Shown in pieces: positions 6,124 through 11,156 of a DNA stretch of 11,156 bases (positions are counted from its first letter, which is position 1; every line of letters starts with the position of its first letter). A model generated the notes under the pieces. The model was given only the letters and a program-made list of their open reading frames with translations, was not told the DNA's origin and ran no database searches. Made by a program: the position numbers and the translations under genes. The stretch is from JBOHNM01 sp050730675 (lineage in GTDB: Bacteria; Planctomycetota; Phycisphaerae; Phycisphaerales; UBA1924): positions 1 through 11,156 of the forward strand of contig JBOHNM010000140.1 of the NCBI GenBank assembly GCA_050730675.1, given 5' to 3'.

Positions 6124-6624
6124 CTACTTCCGCGGCTTGTCGTCGCACTTGCCGCAGGTGCCGTGGAGCGTCACCCCCTCAGTCTTGACGCGGAAGGGCG
6201 TGCGCTTGGCCTTGCCCGCGCCGCGCCCCTGCACCACGACCTCAGCGCCCGGCAGGCACCGCACGGTCCCGCAGGAATCGCAGACCACGTGAGGATGCTC
6301 GTGGGCGTGCTGCTCTCCGTGGCAATGCGAGTGATCGGTCAGCGAGAAGCGGAAGACGCGGTCACCTGGGTCCACGCGGTGCGCGATCCCCGCATCCACC
6401 AGCGCCCCCAGCGTGCGGTAGATCGTGACGCGGTCCGCCTCGGTGGCCTTGGCCGCGTCGGCCACATCCTGTGCAGTCAGCGCCGCGTCGGCACGATCGA
6501 GGACGCGCAGGATCTCCAGCCGCGCGCTGGTGGAGCGGAGCTTCGCCCGGGAGAGCAGTTGTCGGTACTCGGCATCGGTGCGGTGCGCGTGCATCGGCGT
6601 ATTCGCAGCCTGACGGCTCAGCAC
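6124..6624 (-). CDS. Fur-family metal-responsive transcriptional regulator (Zur/Fur-like)
   Basis: A Fur-type repressor that senses Zn, Fe or peroxide and binds DNA as a dimer. The winged helix covers about 16-95, with TAQDVADAA and DRVTIYRTLGALVDAG (the recognition region). A histidine-rich stretch follows at 98-112 (H98, H100, H102, H106, H108, H110, H112), then C115-x2-C118 and C157-x2-C160, the structural zinc cysteines. The CDSCGTVRCL form leans towards Zur rather than Fur, but the metal cannot be settled from sequence. The GTG at 6624 overlaps the fabG stop by 7 nt, giving 166 residues. An ATG at 6594 would give 156 residues and starts closer to the conserved domain. Neither has a strong ribosome site. 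It is the last gene of the fab operon on this strand, so its level should follow fatty-acid synthesis. Confidence 0.9.
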   Translation of the reverse strand: MLSRQAANTPMHAHRTDAEYRQLLSRAKLRSTSARLEILRVLDRADAALTAQDVADAAKATEADRVTIYRTLGALVDAGIAHRVDPGDRVFRFSLTDHSHCHGEQHAHEHPHVVCDSCGTVRCLPGAEVVVQGRGAGKAKRTPFRVKTEGVTLHGTCGKCDDKPRK

Positions 6625-7379
6625 ATCGTCATGCCGCCGTCAACGCAGATCGTCTGGCCCGTCAGGAAGCCCGCCTCATCGGACGTGACGTACGCCACGG
6701 CCGCGGCGATGTCCTCGGCGGCGCCCATGCGCGGGACGGCCTGCATCGCAGCGACCTTTTCTTTCACCTCAGGCGGGAGATTCTCGGTCATGTCGGTGGT
6801 AATGAAGCCCGGGGCGATCACGTTGGAGGTGATCCCCTTGGAGCCCATCTCGCGGGCGAGTGTCTTACTCAAGCCGAGCATGCCGGCTTTGGCCGCGGCG
6901 TAGTTGGCCTGTCCGGCATTGCCCACCACGCCCGAGGTGCTGGCGATGAAGACGATCCGCCCGAACCGGTTCTTCATCATCGCGCGGGCCGCCGAACGCG
7001 AAGCCACAAACGAGGACTTGAGGTTGGTGTTGATCACCAGGTCCCAGTCGGCGTCGCTCATCCGCATCGCCAGGCCGTCCTTGGTGATGCCGGCATTGTT
7101 CACCAGGATGTCCAGCCGCCCGTGCTGCGCGACCGTGTCCTCGATCGCCTTGGTCATCGCGGGCGAGTCGGCAACATCGCACGCCATGACGCTCGCCTTG
7201 CCGCCGTTGGCCTCGATCTGGGCCTTGAGGTCGTTGAGCGGAGCAGCGGAGCGGCTGCACAGCACAACATGACGACCGTCCTTGGCCAGGCGCAGGGCAA
7301 TGGACTTGCCGATGCCGCGGCTGGCACCGGTGACGAACGCGATGCGCGTGGGAGCGGGAGCAGGGCTGGATTCTGGCAA
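6618..7379 (-). CDS. fabG: 3-oxoacyl-[acyl-carrier-protein] reductase
   Basis: Reduces 3-ketoacyl-ACP to 3-hydroxyacyl-ACP with NADPH, the first reduction of each fatty-acid elongation cycle in the cytosol. It is a classical short-chain dehydrogenase of 253 residues. It has TGASRGIG (17-24) for the cofactor, NNAG (94-97), and catalytic Asn119, Ser147, Tyr160 and Lys164 with the Y-x3-K spacing. It ends in CVDGGMTMC, the usual FabG tail. The TTG start at 7379 is supported by GAGGAA (7386-7391 on the plus strand read in reverse) with six bases between. The gap to the lipoprotein gene is 50 nt and the end overlaps fur. Many FabG-like reductases have other substrates, but fabH and fabD in the same cluster make the fatty-acid role likely. 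Confidence 0.95.
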   Translation of the reverse strand: MPESSPAPAPTRIAFVTGASRGIGKSIALRLAKDGRHVVLCSRSAAPLNDLKAQIEANGGKASVMACDVADSPAMTKAIEDTVAQHGRLDILVNNAGITKDGLAMRMSDADWDLVINTNLKSSFVASRSAARAMMKNRFGRIVFIASTSGVVGNAGQANYAAAKAGMLGLSKTLAREMGSKGITSNVIAPGFITTDMTENLPPEVKEKVAAMQAVPRMGAAEDIAAAVAYVTSDEAGFLTGQTICVDGGMTMC

Positions 7380-7429
7380 GCGTGGTTCCTCGATGCTGTG
7401 GCAATGATCGACTTACGCCCGTCGAGGGG

Positions 7430-8398
7430 TTATCCGCCGGGGATCGTGACCGGGCCTGCCGGTGTGCGCTTGGTGGGGCCGCCCGGGTTGACCGGGTTCC
7501 CGGGAGCAGATGGCTTGCCGGGATTGCCTCCCTGACCGCCCTCGCCGGTCTTGGCCGGCTCGACGGCCTTCTCCTTCTCTTTCGACTTACCCGTGCCGAG
7601 CGAGAAGCCGAGCATCCCGACGCTGTCCCAGTCGCTCGCCTTGGGCTGCACCTGGGCGGTGGTCGATGCGTTGTTGAACACCCACTTGTCGTCGGCCTTG
7701 GACGCCGTCCAGCCCAGCAGGTCCGAACCCGCCGGGGTCTGCACGGCCATGAGCATGACCATTTCGGCCTTGGGCCCGGCGAGGTTGGTCATGTCATCAA
7801 GGGAATGCTTGGCGATCTGGGAGAGGTTCGCCTCGTTCTGCGCGGCGACCATCTTGGCTCGGTACTCCGGCTCGATACCCCGGGCCTCAAGCTCCGCTTC
7901 CCAGCGGCGCATCGCCTCGGCGTTGGCCTTCACCATCGCCTCGACGGCCTTCTCGAACTCCAGGTTGGACATCGACCCCGGCGCGTCGGCGTACACAAGC
8001 CGGACCGCCTCGACCTTGCCGTCCTTGTACGCGTCGTCCCAGCGGCCAGAACTCTGCAGCTCGGTCATGACCGATTGGCCGCGCTTGGTCAGCATCGGCT
8101 TGAGTTTGTTGGCATCGCCACGGATGAAGGCATCGGCGAAGGTCGCCGAAGCGCGGGCGAACGAGTCATCGGTGACGGCCACGGACTTGGCGACCTGCAC
8201 GCGCGGATCGGCCTTGATGTCCTTGAGGATGCCGTCGTAGTCGATCACGACCGGCGGCGGCGGTGGCGGCGGCGGCGGGGGAGCCGGCGGCGGCGGCGCC
8301 TTCTTCTTGCACCCGGCGACGGCGAACGCGCACGTCAACACCACGGCCGCGTACCCAGCCCGCTTCATCCAACGCTTCTTATTCGCCCGGTTCGTCAT
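7430..8398 (-). CDS. Proline-rich lipoprotein of unknown function
   Basis: A 322-residue predicted lipoprotein. A basic start, a hydrophobic stretch and the lipobox VAGC put the acylated cysteine at residue 30, followed by lysines 31-33. Next comes a proline run (35-49, broken by one Ala). The middle, about 50-275, is a soluble domain rich in A, K, D and E that I do not recognise. The last 45 or so residues are a G/P/N/K-rich tail (GGQGGNPGKPSAPGNP and similar). The proline run could span part of the periplasm or peptidoglycan. The ATG at 8398 overlaps the end of fabD by 20 nt. An ATG at 8368 would give a normal 20-residue signal peptide with AGAAG six bases upstream, and may be the true start. 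It sits between fabD and fabG, where such a gene is not expected. Function unknown. Confidence 0.8.
   Translation of the reverse strand: MTNRANKKRWMKRAGYAAVVLTCAFAVAGCKKKAPPPPAPPPPPPPPPPVVIDYDGILKDIKADPRVQVAKSVAVTDDSFARASATFADAFIRGDANKLKPMLTKRGQSVMTELQSSGRWDDAYKDGKVEAVRLVYADAPGSMSNLEFEKAVEAMVKANAEAMRRWEAELEARGIEPEYRAKMVAAQNEANLSQIAKHSLDDMTNLAGPKAEMVMLMAVQTPAGSDLLGWTASKADDKWVFNNASTTAQVQPKASDWDSVGMLGFSLGTGKSKEKEKAVEPAKTGEGGQGGNPGKPSAPGNPVNPGGPTKRTPAGPVTIPGG
8252..8300. repeat. GGC/GGT-rich low-complexity tract coding for polyproline
   Basis: On the plus strand the tract is a near-continuous run of GGC with occasional GGT, GGG and GAG units. Read in reverse it gives CCG and CCC codons for the proline run after the lipobox. 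In-frame changes in copy number would lengthen or shorten the spacer without breaking the frame. Confidence 0.7.
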
Positions 8399-9356
8399 GG
8401 TTCTGTACCTTGATGTTCCTGTCGATCCGGCGCATCAGCCCGGCAAGGGTCTTGCCCGGCGCCGGCTCGTGATACTCCGCCCCTGCGAAATTCTTGCCCA
8501 GCCACACGCAGCTCTCGGCCCAGCGCACCGGAGAAGTCAACTGCTCCACCAGGCGTGTGCGAATAGCCTGTTCGATCGTACCCGAAGCCCCGCCCTCGTG
8601 CGGCAAGGCCGTGACATTACTGACCACCGTGCAGCGGGGGGCCGAGATGGCGGTTTTCGTCAACGCCGCGCCTAACCGCTCGGCTGCGGGCTTCATCAGC
8701 GGCGAGTGGAATGCGCCCGCAACCGGTAGCGGCGTCGCCCGCAGGCCCAGCTTGGCCGCCGGGCCGTCAGTCGCCGCGGCACGCTCGCAGGCGGCCTTGG
8801 AACCCGAGATCACGATCTGGCCCGGGGCATTGAAATTCGCACACACCAGCACTTCTCCGGCTTGAACTGATTCCGCGCAGACCTGCTTGGCTTGGGCTTC
8901 GTCCGCCCCGATCAGCGCGACCATCCCGCTCCCCCCCGGCACCGCCTCGGCGGCGTCCTGCATCGCCCGGCCGCGCAGGGTGACGAGTTCGAGCCCATCC
9001 TTGAAGCTCATCGCGCCGGCGATGTGGAGAGCCGTGTACTCACCCAGCGATAGACCCGCCGTCGCCTTGACGTGCGACTCTTCGAGGCCTCCGGCGTTCC
9101 ACTTGGCGAGCATGCCGCGCCACGCGGCGACTGTGCAGGCGTAGATCGCCGGCTGAGAGACGTCGGTACGGTTGAGCAGGTCTGCCGGTCCCTCGAAACA
9201 AAGCTTGGTAAGAGGCGCCCCGAGACGGCTACCCAGCACCGCGTCGGCCTCGGCGAAGACCGCGCGGGCCTCGGGGCTGCGGTCATGCCAGACCTTGCCC
9301 ATGCCCACGAACTGGGCGCCCTGGCCGGGGCAGAGGATCACGCGAGGGGTCGTCAT
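8379..9356 (-). CDS. fabD: Malonyl-CoA:ACP transacylase
   Basis: Moves the malonyl group from CoA to acyl carrier protein, supplying the extender unit for fatty-acid synthesis in the cytosol. The 325-residue product has the usual length. GQGAQ (11-15) opens the active site. The nucleophile is Ser103 in GLSLGEY (101-107). Arg128 in LRGRAMQ binds the malonyl carboxylate. His217 in AGAFHSPLM is the catalytic partner, and EQLTSPVRW carries the conserved Gln. The residue before Ser is Leu rather than the His of E. coli GHSLGE, a variant I know from plant and some bacterial enzymes. The ATG at 9356 has no Shine-Dalgarno sequence. TAGAAT, which includes the stop codon of the gene upstream, lies six bases before it. 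The next gene overlaps its end by 20 nt. Confidence 0.96.
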   Translation of the reverse strand: MTTPRVILCPGQGAQFVGMGKVWHDRSPEARAVFAEADAVLGSRLGAPLTKLCFEGPADLLNRTDVSQPAIYACTVAAWRGMLAKWNAGGLEESHVKATAGLSLGEYTALHIAGAMSFKDGLELVTLRGRAMQDAAEAVPGGSGMVALIGADEAQAKQVCAESVQAGEVLVCANFNAPGQIVISGSKAACERAAATDGPAAKLGLRATPLPVAGAFHSPLMKPAAERLGAALTKTAISAPRCTVVSNVTALPHEGGASGTIEQAIRTRLVEQLTSPVRWAESCVWLGKNFAGAEYHEPAPGKTLAGLMRRIDRNIKVQNHDEPGE

Positions 9357-9365
9357 GCCGTGATT

Positions 9366-9950
9366 CTAGGGTTGGCGGCGCGTTTGCGTCCGCCACTCGA
9401 TGATGCCAAAGAGCATGCAAGCACCGAACAGAAAGACATGGCAAATCACACCAAAGACCACGGCATTCAGCCCTTGGAGGCCGCCCCCGTAGACGGGGTT
9501 GGGGTCTTGGGATGCAGCCAGCCACTCAATTCCTTGCCAAACGCCCCCGATCGCCGCTAGCAACGAAACCAACGACCAGAACATCCACTCGGGCATGGCT
9601 CGGGGGAGCGCGACCAGCACTCCGTAGAGGCTGCCCCAGTACCAAAGTGCCAGGAGGAGGAACAGCGATTGCTGGTGGAGTGCCGTCAGACCGACGACTG
9701 AAAACGACAACCCGATGAGCGGCGCTGCAACGACCGCCCACCACGGCCATGGGGAAAAAGGAATCGAGGGCGCGACCAAAGGCAGACCGCACTCGGCACA
9801 AAGTCGCGCCTCAGGCAACGGCCGCATGTCATAGAAACAGTTAGCACAGACACCGGGTTCGACACTGATCACATCGGGGAATGCGCGCCGGAGAAGCAGG
9901 ATGCCGATCATGCTCAGCAGCGGCACAAACAGAAAGAAGCATGCCATCAT
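9366..9950 (-). CDS. Multi-pass membrane protein with a zinc-ribbon-like motif (planctomycete type)
   Basis: A 194-residue integral membrane protein of unknown function. A first helix (about 3-20) is followed by a loop with four cysteines, C35-x2-C38 and C51-x2-C54, the second pair in LCAECGLPL, with FYDMRPLPE between. This layout, CxxC-Y-D...LP...CxECG, resembles a small zinc ribbon that I know from many planctomycete membrane proteins. About four more hydrophobic helices follow (roughly 68-92, 94-115, 119-145 and 158-182), and the tail is basic (RTQTRRQP). The ATG at 9950 follows the fabH stop by 18 nt, with a GCGGGGG-like ribosome site about eight bases before it. The TAG stop is nine bases before the fabD ATG. 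So it sits inside the fab operon, and a role tied to lipid or envelope supply is possible but not shown. Confidence 0.8.
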   Translation of the reverse strand: MMACFFLFVPLLSMIGILLLRRAFPDVISVEPGVCANCFYDMRPLPEARLCAECGLPLVAPSIPFSPWPWWAVVAAPLIGLSFSVVGLTALHQQSLFLLLALWYWGSLYGVLVALPRAMPEWMFWSLVSLLAAIGGVWQGIEWLAASQDPNPVYGGGLQGLNAVVFGVICHVFLFGACMLFGIIEWRTQTRRQP

Positions 9951-9968
9951 CCAAGCGGCCCCCGCACG

Positions 9969-11006
9969 TCACAGCCTCCACAGACTGCTCGCCCACGTCA
10001 GCCCCGCCCCGAACGCGACGAACATCACCACTTGTCCCTCGCGGCACTTGCCGGCCTTGCGCAGCTCGTCGAAGCAGAGCGGCACCGAGCCCGCCGAGGT
10101 GTTGCCGATGCGGTCGATGTTGACGTAGAGCTTGTCGGTCGGGATGCCGAACTTTTCGCGGGCGGCCTCGAGGATGCGGGCGTTGCTCTGGTGACACACG
10201 AACATGTCAACATGTTCCGCCGTCATCCCCGCCTTGGCAAGCGTCTCGGCGATCACCTCCTGGAAGCGCGTCACCGCGAACTTGAAGACCTCGCGCCCGT
10301 TCATCTGCAGGCATCCGGGCTTAGCGATCGTCAGGTCCGCCCCTTCGGGGATGTCCACACCGCTGCCGGGCATGTACAGCTCGCGCCACCCGCGGCCGTC
10401 CGCCTTGTTCACCTGCGCCAGGCACCCCTTGGTCGCATCGTCCGTCGCCCGCAGGACCACTGCGCCGGCCGCATCACCAAAGAGAATGCATACCCCGCGG
10501 TTGGTGAAGTCCACCAGCGACGAGACCGTGTCGCACCCGATCACGCCGATGGTCTTGTGACGCCCGCAGCGGATCAGGTCGTACGCGGTGTTAAGCGAGA
10601 ATAAAAACCCGCTGCACGCGGCTCCCAGGTCCCACGCCGCGCAGTATCCCGCTCCGAGTTCGGCCGCAACCAAGCATGCCGTGGACGGGCACCGCATGTC
10701 CTGGGAGATGGTGCCGCAGATCAGCAAGTCCATCTCGTCGGGGCGGATCCTGGCATCCTCGATCGCGCGGCGCATGGCGTTCAGGCAGAGCGTCCGGTTG
10801 CTCTCACCCTTGTTCTGGTCGCAGATGTTCCGTTTGCGGATGCCCGTCCGCTGGAAGATCCACTCGTCGCTGGTGTCCACGATCGTCGCGATCTCGTCGT
10901 TGGTCACCACCCGTGACGGCAGCGCCGACCCCGAACCGAGAATGCGCACACCCAGCGCGGGCGGGATGGACGGAACTGTGCGTGGGGCTGGAGCTGTGGA
11001 AGTCAT
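9969..11006 (-). CDS. fabH: 3-oxoacyl-[acyl-carrier-protein] synthase III
   Basis: Starts fatty-acid chains by condensing acetyl-CoA (or a branched acyl-CoA) with malonyl-ACP in the cytosol. The 345-residue product has the complete thiolase-fold triad: Cys131 in GAACSGF, His272 in VCHQSN and Asn302 in GNTSAG, with the 30-residue His-Asn spacing of FabH. SALPSRVVTND and DEWIFQRTGIRKR mark the start of the domain. The first 18 or so residues, rich in T, A and P, are an unusual extension, and a GTG at codon 20 is a possible later start. The ATG at 11006 lacks a ribosome site, but TATCCT lies nine bases upstream. It is the first complete gene of the minus-strand fab operon and lies 80 nt after a partial gene. 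Substrate range cannot be told from this sequence. Confidence 0.95.
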   Translation of the reverse strand: MTSTAPAPRTVPSIPPALGVRILGSGSALPSRVVTNDEIATIVDTSDEWIFQRTGIRKRNICDQNKGESNRTLCLNAMRRAIEDARIRPDEMDLLICGTISQDMRCPSTACLVAAELGAGYCAAWDLGAACSGFLFSLNTAYDLIRCGRHKTIGVIGCDTVSSLVDFTNRGVCILFGDAAGAVVLRATDDATKGCLAQVNKADGRGWRELYMPGSGVDIPEGADLTIAKPGCLQMNGREVFKFAVTRFQEVIAETLAKAGMTAEHVDMFVCHQSNARILEAAREKFGIPTDKLYVNIDRIGNTSAGSVPLCFDELRKAGKCREGQVVMFVAFGAGLTWASSLWRL

Positions 11007-11015
11007 GCGTCAAAC

Positions 11016-11021
11016 AGGATA
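11016..11021 (-). promoter_or_regulatory. Putative -10 box for a leaderless fabH transcript
   Basis: On the minus strand TATCCT lies nine bases before the fabH ATG, and there is no Shine-Dalgarno sequence. The same hexamer and spacing precede the Eis-like gene at 4918. No good -35 box was found at 17 nt. The 80-nt gap to the preceding gene leaves room for a promoter. Confidence 0.3.
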
Positions 11022-11086
11022 TCGCCGCGCGCGGCCTTCATCGCCCCTCGCGTGCAAACCCCGAACAATTCAAAGGTGCCGCCGCG

Positions 11087-11156
11087 TCACTCGGCCATCG
11101 CGGGCGTGCGGCCCATGGCCTTCTCGACCTCGGCCAGCCGCGCCACGATCGCGTCG
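11087..11156 (-). CDS. C-terminal end of an unidentified protein, cut by the window edge
   Basis: On the minus strand an open frame enters from the right edge and ends at TGA (11087-11089). Its last residues are helical and charged, ending EKAMGRTPAMAE. Codons look like those of the neighbours, and the frame ends cleanly before the 80-nt gap to fabH. In many bacteria plsX (phosphate acyltransferase) precedes fabH, so it could be the end of plsX, but 22 residues are too few to tell. Confidence 0.5.
   Translation of the reverse strand, partial: DAIVARLAEVEKAMGRTPAMAE

Noticed and set aside
8252..8300. CRISPR or tandem-repeat array
   Set aside because: The repetition is just proline codons within a coding gene. 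There are no spacers or direct repeats elsewhere in the window.
6471..8413. Long plus-strand frames opposite fabG, the lipoprotein gene and fur
   Set aside because: The products are rich in R, G, H and L with no family motif, while the minus strand encodes intact conserved proteins.

Overview
The window is high-GC bacterial DNA packed with genes and with short intergenic gaps. The best clue to the organism is the small membrane protein at 9366-9950. It carries a CxxC-x-YD...LP...CxxCG zinc-ribbon-like motif of a kind that recurs in planctomycete membrane proteins. Together with the high GC this points to a planctomycete, perhaps of the Phycisphaerae type. That assignment is inference, because no rRNA or other taxonomic marker is present.

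Plus strand, 1-6111. First comes atpD (F1 ATP synthase beta), which stands alone with its own promoter-like sequence and its own terminator and no atpC behind it. Next is a possible three-gene unit: a VAO/PCMH-type FAD-linked oxidase, a 73-residue DUF2798-like membrane protein and a GNAT acetyltransferase. A perfect 14-bp palindrome overlaps its putative promoter. After a 220-bp gap with a hairpin lies a B12-binding-like protein whose cobalamin-ligand histidine is replaced by aspartate. It ends at a strong terminator. The plus-strand block closes with an Eis-family acetyltransferase.

Minus strand, 11156 down to 6124. A partial gene is followed by fabH, a planctomycete-type zinc-ribbon membrane protein, fabD, a proline-rich lipoprotein, fabG and a Fur-family metalloregulator. 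Gaps are short and two junctions overlap (fabD/lipoprotein and fabG/fur), so this looks like one operon. FabH starts fatty-acid chains, FabD loads malonyl groups onto the acyl carrier protein, and FabG reduces the 3-ketoacyl intermediate. The acyl carrier protein and fabF that often accompany these genes are absent here. The two envelope proteins and the metal sensor are inserted in what is otherwise a standard fab cluster, which is the most unusual arrangement in the window.

No tRNA, rRNA, CRISPR array, insertion sequence or phage gene was seen. No clearly new multi-gene system is evident. The strongest leads are the degenerate B12-domain protein, the palindrome-controlled oxidase unit and the mixed fab/envelope/Fur operon.
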